DNA from: Cutaneotrichosporon cavernicola
Lineage: Eukaryota; Basidiomycota; Tremellomycetes; Trichosporonales; Trichosporonaceae
NCBI RefSeq assembly: GCF_030864355.1
Contig: NC_083394.1
Coordinates: 434,001-498,000 of the forward strand
Length of the DNA stretch: 64,000 bases
Direction: 5' to 3'
The notes beneath the pieces are model-generated. The model did no database searches and had not been told where the DNA came from. It was given only the letters and a program-made list of their open reading frames with translations. Both the position numbers and the translations under genes were made by a program. This document shows positions 22,546 to 34,431 of this stretch, piece by piece. Numbering within the stretch: the stretch's first letter is position 1; every line of letters starts with the position of its first letter.

Positions 22546-23413
22546 TTAGGCGCCAGCCTGGCCGGCGTTCTTCGAGCTACATGTCAGCTCGAGCTGGGTT
22601 CAATTCGCTACAATGGGCACTCACAGAATCTCGATCCAGTATCCATCGGGGTCGTAGATGAACGCGATGTGCTGGTGTCAGCTGACGTCCATCGTGTATA
22701 GCTTCGATCCAGAATAAAACCAGCCGGGCAAGCTAAGGCCCTCGGACTCACGCGCATACGACCCTCCTCGGGGCGCTTCTTGAACTTGACGCCAAGCTCG
22801 TCGAAGCGCTGGCAAGCGGCCTGAAGGTCGTCGACGGCGATGCAGATGTGCCCAAAGCCGCGGCCTGGCTCCTCGTTACCCGAAGCGTAGCCCTTGAAGC
22901 TGGCGTCGGATTCTGGTGTGAGCTGCTACCAAACTGATTCCGGCTGAAAGCAATAGCAGAGCGAGTTGGCCGAAGGGTAAGGTAGAACAGTGACGCACCA
23001 GTGCCATGGTTGTGGCAGAGCTCGAGCACACCCTCGCGGGTGGTGAAGAGGTCACCCTTCTCCTCCTTGGACGCGCCGGACTTTGCCCCAAAGCCCGAGG
23101 GGTATCCGAGGCTGGCGTTAGCTATTGTACAAGTCCCACGGCTCACAAGTAGTTGGTGAAGTCGGGCCCGTCCGACTTGCGGAAGCACTAGGATTAATCA
23201 AGGTAGGGGGGAAGGTGAGCGGGGTTGAGTTGGTCACAATCAGCTGGTTTGTAGGTGACAGCACTCAAGCCAACGCCCAACCCTCCTCAACAATTGGAAG
23301 CCCACCTCCATGCCAAGAACCTTCTCGTAGAACTCGATAGACTTCTTGGGGTCCCGGATACGGAACATGGTGTGGTTGAAGATGTAAGTGGAGGGGTCGG
23401 ACTTTGTAGTCAT
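22546..23413 (-). CDS. GLO1: Glyoxalase I (lactoylglutathione lyase)
   Basis: Six small exons (23306-23413, 23147-23187, 22999-23111, 22752-22912, 22625-22671, 22546-22576) sum to 167 codons (166 aa). Family landmarks are FNHTMFRIRDPKKSIEFYEK at the start, TNYFLGYPSGFG after splicing, VLELCHNHGTG, GFGHICIAVDDL and IAFIYDPDGYWIEIL. The probable metal ligands are the His of NHT, the Glu of VLEL, the His of GHI and the Glu of WIEI. Glo1 converts the methylglyoxal-glutathione hemithioacetal to S-lactoylglutathione. Five introns, 35-118 nt, interrupt this very short gene. It diverges from the SDR gene at 23805. Confidence 0.93.
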
Positions 23414-23804
23414 GTTGCGTGCGTTTTTCTTTACAATGTGTGATGAGAGTGAAGAGATGCGAGTAATGGGGGACATTGATAGATTAGTTCTCAAATCAAG
23501 ATGGATTTGGGACTGGAGGTTATCGAAAGAGTAGAGCGTCATAGCGGAATCAAATGACATCGGCTCTGGGTGGGCCGCAGTTAAACAAGGTGCTCGGCAA
23601 CTCACGGTTATCATGTCAGCCTGGGGCTCCCAAAACACTACCGGCATTGAGAATTCATTGTTGCCGGTTGTGTTCGGGCTGCACCGACAACCTCAAGACA
23701 TTTACATACTTAGGTAGCGCCTACTCCGTCCTTGTCTTGCTCCTTCCCCAACTAACGACTAAACAAACACAGACAGTGAGTACGTGGAGCACTCTGGTCA
23801 GCAC
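23414..23804. promoter_or_regulatory. Divergent promoter region GLO1/SDR
   Basis: 391 nt between divergent starts. It contains a purine-rich leader next to GLO1 and a ccccaactaacgactaaacaaac-type leader near 23750-23770 before the SDR start. A shared promoter is inferred from orientation only. Confidence 0.4.
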
Positions 23805-24904
23805 ATGCGGCAGTTACGTCTTAGCAATCGATCTATACCAGGTCTGAGCACGGAGGCAGGGCTTTACGATTCTGCACTCCGCTCCCTCCTGCTTGCTCCA
23901 GCGCTAACCCAGTGCTCGACAAGAACGAGGCCCAAGGTGTCCGCACCGCTGTGCTCGACTCTATCCGTCAATCCTCTCGCGAAGACATCGGCAGCGGCCG
24001 CGTCGCGCACAAGGTCGGCATCGTGACCGGCGTCGGCCCGGCCTCTGGCATTGGGACCTTTGCCTCGCGCCTCTTTGCCCGCGAAGGCGCTCGCGCACTG
24101 TACCTTCTCGACTTGTCGGACGTGCTCCCCGACTTCGCATCCGAGCTGGCCAAGACTTTCCCGGACACCAAGATTACCTTTGTGCGTGGCGACGCCGCCG
24201 ACGAAGCGACTGTGCGAGACATTGTTGCCCGCGCTGTAAAGGAGGAAGGCAGGCTCGACTTTTACTTTGCCAACGCCGGAATCTCGAATGTCCGCCCCAA
24301 GGAGTGGGGCAAGTTTGACCCCAATAGCCGCGAGAGCCAGCTCCAGGCGCTTAGGCATGGTGGGCGGACATTGGACATGATCTCTGTTGAGGAGTTTATG
24401 GAAATCCAGCGCGTTAATGTGCTATCGGGCTTCCTTGCGCTCAAGTACGCCGCTCCTGCCATGCAGGATGCCGCTCCAGCTGTTGGGAAGCGTATTCCCG
24501 GTGGCTCGATTGTTTTGACCGCCTCGGTGGCGGGCCGCCTCGCTAATGCCGGCTCGCTGCCTTACTCGGCGTCCAAGGCTGCCGTTGTGAGCATGGCCCA
24601 GACTGGCGCCTACGAGTATGCCGGGTACAATATCCGCATCAACGCTATCTGCCCCGGCCTCATCCAGACGGACATGACTGCTGCCGTTTTCGCCGCCGCT
24701 CGTTCCAATCACAACGAGGGCGCAACGGGCCAGATCAACCCCCTACTCCGTCATGGCTTGCCGGTTGAAATTGCACAGGCTGCACTCTGGCTCGTGTCTG
24801 ACGACGCGAGCTACGTCAACGGCCAGCCGATCCCCGTCGATGGCGGCCTCACAGCCAGCATGCCGTACCAGCGCAAGCTGGTCAAGCGGCCGGCCAAGCT
24901 CTAG
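23805..24904 (+). CDS. Short-chain dehydrogenase/reductase (SDR)
   Basis: The main exon (23913-24904) encodes about 330 aa of classical SDR: VGIVTGVGPASGIG (cofactor loop), NAGISN, the catalytic Ser in GSIVLTASVAG, YSASKAAV (Tyr and Lys), and ICPGLIQTDM with the C-terminal PVDGGLTASM. The main exon has no ATG upstream of the cofactor loop, so a 5' exon is required. The best candidate starts at ATG 23805 and ends at 23841 (donor gtctga, weak; acceptor ctaacccag). This first exon is uncertain. SDRs with this pattern use NAD(P)H to oxidise or reduce alcohols and ketones; the substrate cannot be told. An unusual insertion (KEWGKFDPNSRESQLQALRH) follows the NAG motif. Confidence 0.8.
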
Positions 24905-25104
24905 GTGTGTTGTACGTGTGTTGTACAATGAGGAGGGACAAATCTTGGGAATGCAGTCATGAGTCGTACATCTCTAGTCTATGTCTATGGTTCGATTCAC
25001 TGCAACACGAACATACCCTGTCTAATAGCTTCTTCTTTGCTCCTTCGTAGGAGCGACATCCTCGGTCGCACTCAGAAACCCCGACGATACGTTTCCGACG
25101 TGCG

Positions 25105-26403
25105 CTATTTAGTCTTCCGGTGCTCAGGCGTGTGAGTCACCTCGTGGTCGACGTGGACAAAGCACCGGTCGACGTCGGGCAGCGCCTCAATCTGGTCCTG
25201 GAGGTCCTGTGAGATGTCGTGAGCCCGCCAGAGAGACATGTGTGGGTCAAGCACAATGTCGACCTCGACGATATAGTGCGGACCAGAGTGGTACACCCGC
25301 ACAGTGTCGACCATCTTGATGTCGTCCGAGAACGTCATTGCCTGGTGTCAGCTGGTTGGAAGAAAGACCACCAGCGGGTTTACCTTGTAGGTCACAAGCG
25401 AGACATAGTCTGGAGAGGCGGTGATGCCGCCAAGGAACGTAAACTGCTCAAAAGCGGTACGGCACCATACGCCAATAATGACGATGGCGATGACGCTACC
25501 GCCTAGCGGGTCAATGAACCATGCGAGTTTGGCACCGCCCGCGTTCGAGAGAATCGCAAACCCGTTGGCGAAGAGGTCGTTACGGTGGTCCTCCCACAGT
25601 ACCTGCACCTGGCTACTCGCGCCGCGGATAGCAAAGCAGTACAGGAAGAGGAGGAACTTTACGCCCCACGCGATACACACGCAGATGAGAGGAACGAGAT
25701 GGAACTCTTGTTTATCGTCGCCTTTGTGCATCGCGAACTGCTTGATCGCCTCAACGATGAGGATGAGGTTGACGGCCATCATAATGAACGAGTACACGAT
25801 ATTGCCGATCGTCTCGAATCGGCTCCCGCCCATCGGCCACTTTTCGTGGTTTGCGCGCTTTGCCGCCCGGTGTGAGAGCCAGAGGAGGAGGTTGGCAAAG
25901 GGGTCGACTGACGTGAGCTATGTGGGAACAGTCAACTCACACACCGCGTCCACACATGACGCAAATAACGCAATCGACATCGAGCTAATGGCCGCATACA
26001 ACTGCACACCGGCAAGGATGATGTTGGCGACAAACGACACGTTGACCGCAATCTTGACTTTGAGCGCCATGCTATCGACAGCCTCGGCACCCTCAGCAGT
26101 ATGGACGTGCATGGGCTTGAGGAGGCGGCCGATATGGTCATTCTGTGCCTCATAGAATTTGGCGACCTTGGAGTCGGCGCGTGTGCGTCGACGCAGCAGC
26201 TGCAACTGCTCGTCTGGGACGATGCGATCGCGCAGCAAAAGAGGATCGCGCTCGCCCGCTTCGCGCGCGACAACGCCAGCGATGTTGTTCAGCTCAATGT
26301 CACCATGTCCGTCGAAGGTGGGTGAGAGTGGAGGGGTTGGTGAGAGTGATGGAGAGGAACGCGGCTCAATGACTGTCTCGATCATAGTCGTCTCCGTCGA
26401 CAT
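25105..26403 (-). CDS. Cation diffusion facilitator, Mn/Fe-type
   Basis: Three exons (25941-26403, 25384-25907, 25105-25341) sum to 408 codons (407 aa). A Ser/Pro-rich N-terminus precedes TM helices (KIAVNVSFVANIILAGVQLY onward). Splicing restores VDAVFDPFANLLL in TM2, a DxxxD site, and TM5 reads EDHRNDLFANGFAI, which also has DxxxD spacing instead of the HxxxD of Zn transporters. These features place it in the Mn-CDF branch of the family (inference from known plant and fungal members). The C-terminal cytosolic domain (VDTVRVYHSGPHYIVEVDIV) is the usual CDF ferredoxin-like fold. Introns are 33 and 42 nt. It likely moves divalent metal into the Golgi, vacuole or mitochondria. Confidence 0.88.
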
Positions 26404-26698
26404 GTTTTCAAGTGAGTAGTGAGATGGAGATAGATCAGGATCAGGATCAGGTTGCTTTGGCCATTACGGCCGACGTGGAGATCATCAATGTCTGACTCGG
26501 AGTCATCACCCGAATACATACGTCAATATGGGCCGGCCCATAATGCCGAGAATGATAAACGCCACGTCATTATAACTTTGTTTTATCATTAAGGCGTGCC
26601 TGGATTGTTTCACTTGCTTGGTGGAGGTAATGATGTTGTATGATGGACTTTGCTTGTCACCTTGTACTGTCGCCTAAAGCCTTGACTAGAAAGACAAG
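26404..26698. promoter_or_regulatory. Divergent promoter region CDF transporter/RCC1-PHD gene
   Basis: 295 nt between divergent ATGs. It has a locally AT-rich core (ataactttgttttatcatt near 26570-26590) and a gatcaggatcaggatcagg short repeat close to 26430-26450. Promoter role is inferred from orientation. Confidence 0.4.
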
Positions 26699-28693
26699 AT
26701 GCCGCCACGACCTCGCTCAAACGAGAGCGCATCTGCCTCACATTCACGCGCTCCTTCACATGGTGAAGGCATGGACATTGACCGACCCGACTTACCTGAT
26801 CCTCAGTCTTCAAGAGCCGAGTGGGGCAGGAGTGCGTCCGCCATTTCGGGCATTGCTGACAATCAGTCCTCATCTGTGGCGGTTTAGACTGGGAACGTAA
26901 CGCGCAACCCCCATCGTCAAAGGAGGTGTCGTCCAAGGGCACGAAATTATTAGAGTGGGTTTCAGCTTTAGAGGCTTCAGACGCTGGCAGCTGGCTGAAT
27001 GCAAGTGACGACCAACCTATTCCTGTCAAGCCTCGGTGGATGTCGCACCTGAAGATCACGCAGGTCATCGGTGGCCCACAGGCAAACTACACCATTCTGA
27101 TCGACTTGGCGGGCACCGCCCACATATTTGGACGTGTTCCATTCTTCAAGATGGAGAACCCTACCCCGCGTAACCGGGTTCACGTCGTTTCCTGCGAAAG
27201 ACCGCTGCATGTTCCTGGGCCCAATGGGAGAAAGTGGGATGGCGGCGCAGTGGGTGATTCCCACTTTTTCCTCTTCTCCGGCTCGGAATTGTATGGCGCG
27301 GGCGACAACCGCGCCTCCCCGCTTGGTGTTGTGCGTCTTTGTGATTGTTGGAACTACTATTGATAACAGACTGGCGAGTATTTCGCTGAACTCGAGCATA
27401 TCCCAGGACCTTGGAAGCGGAGAAATATCCGTCAAGTCGCGACTGGCCAGACCTTTAGTCTGATTCTTGATTCGGCCGGCGTTGTCTACGCCGCGGGCAA
27501 GAGCCAATTCGGCCAGCTCGGGAATGGTACGACGGGAGAGATCATCCTCAGAAACGGCAAGGTTGGCTACAGCTATCAGGCCAGTCCACGTGAGTTGCGT
27601 ATACTCTCGGGCTTACCCAGAACGCATCAAGGAGCTAGCGGACAAACCGATCATATCCATCGCGTGTGGAAACTGCCACGCCCTAGCGCTCGATAATAAT
27701 GGGAGAGTCTACTCTTGGGGCAACAACCAGTACGGGCAAGTCGGTCTAGGTGATGAACCTCTGATAGTTCCGGTCCCAACGCGTGTTCAACTCGACCACG
27801 CGGCGACGGCCATCTACGCAGGCCCATCAAGCAGTTTTGTCATAACCGAGAACGAGGGAACCGAGCTTTGGGTTGCGGGCAAGTGCCGCCTCGTTGGGCC
27901 CGGTATGTCTAGCTTGATGATGTTTGTTGTCTAGCTGACGGCAGGATCATCGTCCGAGCCATTCAGGGAGTTCGCTAGACTCCTTCACCTGGAGAACGTG
28001 CAGGACTTTAGCGCCGGGTTCATCAGCCACTTTGCGACGGTGGTGGACGATGACGACGTCCCCCGCACATATGCTTGGGGCCAGGGCGCGACGCATGGCG
28101 AGTTGGGCATCGGCTCGGACTTTCTCAGCTCGAGTGAACCGACCCCAATAGAGCACCTGGACAATATCGAGGTTCTCTCTATTGCGGCAGGACACGTCCA
28201 CACTGTGTTCTTAGTCAAGCCGGACGAGACGCTGGAGGAGCGGATTGGCAATGCGGCGCAGGAGGACAGCGAGGACGACGAGCCTGTCAAACAGCCCTTG
28301 GGCCGGCCGCCCGGGCGGGGGAGGGCGAGAGGCCGTGGCCGCCATGCACGGGGTCACGGATGGGAGTCTAGAAGCCAAATACGCAAAGCCAAAGAGGTCG
28401 ATGAAGAGAGGGAAAAGATTAAAAAACTCGCGATCGCGCGGTGGCCGGCGATCGACAGCGGTGACCTGTGCAACATCTGCCACCTGGCGGAGCAGGACGA
28501 CATGACTTTCCTCGAGTGCGAGCGCTGCGAGGAGGGCTACCACATGGACTGCCTTCAACCGCGGTTGTACGAGTTACCCGATGGCGAGTGGTTCTGTCCC
28601 GAATGCGAGGACAGCATCATCGAATGGAGTCGCCCAAGGGCCCAGACACCAGAACCTGAGATTGAAGACGATGACGGTCCCGGACTAGACTAG
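26699..28693 (+). CDS. RCC1-repeat protein with C-terminal PHD finger
   Basis: Five exons (26699-26875, 26923-27330, 27370-27589, 27621-27902, 27945-28693) sum to 612 codons (611 aa); the shortest intron is 31 nt. The N-terminal 55 residues are Ser-rich. The centre has RCC1-like blades: GQTFSLILDSAGVVYAAGKS followed by QFGQLGNG, then CGNCHALALDNNGRVYSWGN followed by NQYGQVGLGD, and YAWGQGATHGELGIG with AAGHVHTVFLV. A basic RG-rich linker (GRPPGRGRARGRGRHARGHG) leads to a C4HC3 PHD finger: CNICHLAEQDDMTFLECERC, EEGYHMDCL, GEWFCPEC. RCC1 propellers bind Ran or nucleosomes and PHD fingers read histone H3 tails, so a chromatin role is likely by inference. The stop codon lies inside a (tagac)5 repeat. 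Confidence 0.88.
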
Positions 28694-28710
28694 ACTAGAC
28701 TAGACTAGAC
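28686..28710. repeat. Microsatellite (tagac)5 spanning a stop codon
   Basis: Five exact tagac copies. The stop codon TAG (28691-28693) of the RCC1-PHD gene lies in the second copy, and the last residues (GLD) are encoded by its edge. Confidence 0.95.
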
Positions 28711-28808
28711 ACTTGTATCATATCACTTGTACTGCATCCAACCTCATTGACGATGTGCGTACGCTACAGCCTCGACGCCCTGATCTCAACATGTGCCACT
28801 CGGAGGGC

Positions 28809-29922
28809 TTACACGACCAGCTGGGTGACGAGCTTGCCACGGTTCTCGCCGCGGAAGAGGCGCTGCCACGTCTGGGGGACGTCGTCGATCTTGGTGGGGA
28901 CGACCGTCTCGCTCTCATCAAGCTTGATCTTGCCCTCCTTTGCCCACCCGGCAATCTTCTGCACGATCTCGCCGTAACGCGGTGCAACGTCGAGGACGAG
29001 GAAGCCCTCAATGGTGAGGCGGTTCGAGATGACCTCGAAGAATCCCGGAAGGGGGTCAATCTTGCCGTTGTAGCCTGGTGTCAGCGACACTACACTTTAC
29101 ACGTCCGGCTCGTCTTGCACTCACCAGAGATCATGCCACAGATACCAATCTTGCCGTACCGCTTAATAACACGGAACGCGGCGTTGAGCACCTGGCCACC
29201 AACATTCTCAAAGTAGCGGTCTGCGTATCCCTGCAGTGCCTCCTTGAGGTTGGCAGCAAAGTTAGGGTCCTTGTAATCGACGCAAGCGTCCGCGCCAATG
29301 CTCTCGACCCAGCGGCACTTTTCCGGTCCACCAGCAATACCAACAACGCGCTTGGCACCAACGACGTGTTTGGCGTACTGGATAGCCGCGGATCCAACAG
29401 CGCCAGCAGCGCCTGAAACAAGAACAGTGTGCTCGGGCTTGCAGTCCAGCACCTCAAAGATGCCCTGGTACGCCGTGACGGCAACCATGCCGAGCACGGA
29501 GAGCGAGGCGGCGGTGACACCTGGGAGGTCACTTTTGTCAGTCCCTTCTTTCTGGAAACTCACATCGCCTCCATCATGATGGACGCCTCGGGAAGAACGA
29601 CATAGTCGGCCCAGCCAAGGTATCCGTACACCCGCTGTCCGGTCTTCCACTTGCTGCTCTTGCTGTCCACGACCTTGCCGACACCGCCTGCACGCATAGG
29701 TTCGCCGGCCCGAACGGGCTTGACGTATGCGCGCTCCGGGTCCGAACCCTTCTGGATCCAACCGCGCTGAGCTGGGTCGTTTGAGATAAACTCGACCTGC
29801 ACAAGCACCTCGCCGTCCTTGAGGGCTGGGAGAGGGCGGGTCTCCAGCCTGAACGTGTCAGGCTGCACCTCGGCGATGGGGTTCTCGTTGACGATCCAGA
29901 TCTTCTGCTCGGTGGGTGCCAT
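28809..29922 (-). CDS. CurA/LTB4DH-type MDR reductase (NADP-dependent alkenal/one oxidoreductase)
   Basis: Three exons (29564-29922, 29125-29531, 28809-29074) sum to 344 codons (343 aa). The N-terminal part (PTEQKIWIVNENPIAEVQPD, FISNDPAQRGWIQKG) and the nucleotide-binding stretch VLVSGAAGAVGSAAIQYAK with DYKDPNFAANLKEAL and YFENVGGQVLNA are typical of the leukotriene-B4 dehydrogenase/CurA branch. These enzymes reduce C=C bonds of alkenals and enones with NADPH. Zinc ligands are absent. Introns are 32 and 50 nt. The last exon (GYNGKIDPLPGFFEVISNRL) completes the fold. It converges on the RCC1-PHD gene. Confidence 0.88.
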
Positions 29923-30826
29923 TGTTTCTGTTGGGTGTGGGGAAGTTGGGGAGAAGGTTATGGAAGTTGGGTTCTTTAAGGTGGGCTGAAAGCTGATGTC
30001 ATCCGGGATCCGGCAATAGGCCCGTCTCTTACCGGTAAAGCGACACGGCCCTCGCCGTGGAACAGAACCCAAGCTTCCACAAAGTATACAAGATTATTCA
30101 GCGAGTCTTGATCAGCCGCCGAGGCGCATGTATGTGGCGTATAAGCGAGCATCGGCGTAGACGCCCGTCGGCCATCGAACGGAGTGGTGGGGACGTCAGC
30201 TGTAAGTCGCCCACGCTGCCCACGCGTCCACGCGTCGGCGCCCTATGACAGGCCAGTTACCTTGGCTGGGATACCCTCTCTCCCTCCCCTGCAGTGCCAG
30301 TTAAGCATGCATAACCGCCCAACCCTGCCATTCTCGGAGCATCATCAAATTTCGCCGAACGACATCTATTTCGAGGCATCCTTCAGGCATCCGCATGAGT
30401 AATATATCTCCCTAACCACTTCGACGGCGACTTCTTGAGACAATGGACCTTATGGGCTGCATGGGCTGACGTCAACCTCAGGAGTAGCGACGCACTTTGG
30501 AGATCTGCAGAAAATGGGGCAGGGAGGAGCGCAATAGGTTCAAACAGGCGAATGTTCGCTACGTGGCCTGGCCAATTCGCTGAGATATGTTGCAATATGT
30601 GTGCCGTAGCAAGGGTGGCTTCACATTGAACCCTCCCACTCCTCCTGAGAGATGGGTGAAGTGGGTAGTATGTATGTGGTTACAGGTGGCACGAATTGGG
30701 TGAAGGAGATGGTTGGGCATCATCCCCAATCCTCAACTCAACTCTCAGCTACATGTTAGGGGCGTCAAGAATACATCGTACCTCAACGAAGTGTCCATGA
30801 AGCTCCAAATCCCTGTCAGCTCTGCT

Positions 30827-30868
30827 GAGTCTGAGTCTGAGTCTGAGTCTGAGTCTGAGTCTGAGTCT
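30827..30868. repeat. Microsatellite (gagtct)7
   Basis: Seven exact gagtct units. In frame they would read Glu-Ser repeats, but no gene is supported here. Confidence 0.95.
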
Positions 30869-30967
30869 GGGCGCTTGCGATCCCGGAACCGTCACTCCTT
30901 GTTGGAGCAAACAGACAGGAATGTGCGAACGCAAAGGTGGTCTACAGGGCTCTCATGAAGCTGTTGT

Positions 30968-31372
30968 GTGGGGAGATATCGTTATAGAGATCATATGTTG
31001 AGCGCTCTGTGTCAGCCAGAAGGTTATAATACAAGGAAACCACATGTGGACGGGGTCCAGCCGCGACGCAGTAGGAGCCTCGAGAGCCGGGCGGTGCGCC
31101 TCAAATACGTTGTAGTGTGGTACCAGATTCGAGATGTCATCGATCCCGGAGAGGACGTGTCGCATGAACCCCCTTCCGATTCGTTCTGACCTTCCGAGAT
31201 CGACATGGGTCATGGCACGGAGCCCGATAAAACGGGGAGGAAGGTCGTGCTAGTCGAGGAGGTGGATCTGGTTTTGACGGCTAGCGGTATGCGACGTGTC
31301 TGGTGTAAGGAGGAGGCCGGGGCTAGTTTGGAGTCTAGGGAGAGGAAGCTCCAAGAGAGGAGGAGACGCTAA
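30968..31372 (+). pseudogene. Possible decayed coding remnant (hypothetical)
   Basis: One reading frame stays open from 30968 to a TGA at 31187-31189, then continues for 61 further codons to a TAA at 31370-31372. The two halves read as continuous soluble-protein-like sequence (VVVWYQIRDVIDPGEDVSHE, then KVVLVEEVDLVL and RERKLQERRRR). A single stop within otherwise open sequence could mean a disabled gene fragment, chance, or an unrecognised intron. No family was recognised. Confidence 0.2.
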
Positions 31373-31573
31373 CATGGGATAAAATGTAAATGGAAGCGTT
31401 GTGAGAACGTGTTGCGTGAGTTGGCCACTCTGAGCTGTGATATACCAGTCGATTTGAATCCAGAGTATTCAGTTTCAACTAGTATCCTAAGGCGATAGTG
31501 CCTGTTCCGGAACCAGATTGTTTCTGTCACTGGACAACCTCCACCGACCGTAGTGCCAGGGTGACGTAGTTGT

Positions 31574-31579
31574 CACGTG
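31574..31579. promoter_or_regulatory. CACGTG E-box upstream of MET3
   Basis: A palindromic CACGTG lies 435 nt before the MET3 ATG, in the sequence tgtcacgtgtaaaa. Sulfur-assimilation genes in yeasts are often controlled by the bHLH factor Cbf1, which binds this core. It is a single site and not unique in the window, so the link is suggestive only. Confidence 0.3.
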
Positions 31580-31744
31580 TAAAACGCAAGGGTTACATAA
31601 GGACTGAAATCACGCCATATGTCGCTGTTGTTGTATCATTCTCCATCTCATTTTGGTTGTTGATCCTAACCATCTGTCACTCGCCGCTTATTCCCACTAA
31701 CAAACATGCACGCACGCACGCAAGCGATCTATCTACCTTTGTAA

Positions 31745-33864
<2,120 letters not shown>

Positions 33865-34431
33865 ACGGGTTGAGCGGGTTGAGTTATATACAGCAAGCAT
33901 TGTCCTTCAGTGGGCGGAGCATTAGGGTTTGTCCTCACACTAGATGTCACTTGTATTATCAGGGCGAATGGGGCGCAGCAGAGGTGACAGGTGGCGGCAC
34001 TGATTTCTATGGGAGAGCTTGGACAGTTGTAGCAAGGTGATGGTGCAGAGTGAACCTCTGGACCGATACAGTACACAAAGGTCATGCGATCAAGGAGGGG
34101 GTGATCACAACGTCAATTGTTCTCTGCCACGAAGTCTGGAACGGACTCTTTGTCCAGTTTAATTGTCCATATCAGTCAGGTCTACTCATTCCGGACGCTA
34201 GTGAGCTTGATTATGTAGTCGAGTCGCTTTGAGACCAGTACAGGCCAGCAAACACAATTCCAGAGTGCTACTGTTGGACTTTAAATACTCCACCCATTTT
34301 GGAAACTTACTGACATGCTTCGATGAGCTCACGCCTAAACCATCTCTTTACAAAAGCAACGCTCCATAAACCACCTCGCTTGTGTCACCCATCTCATTTC
34401 ATCGCCACCGCAGTCGTCGACTCTGCCTGCG
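33865..34431. other. Intergenic region MET3 to Nup153-like gene
   Basis: 567 nt between tandem plus-strand genes. ORFs here are short. The last 120 nt before 34432 are C/T-rich, fitting a leader. Nothing else is supported. Confidence 0.4.

Noticed and set aside
22154..22549. Plus-strand ORF of 131 aa before GLO1
   Set aside because: It starts with ATG, but has no recognisable domain and runs into the GLO1 stop on the opposite strand; kept only as a remark.
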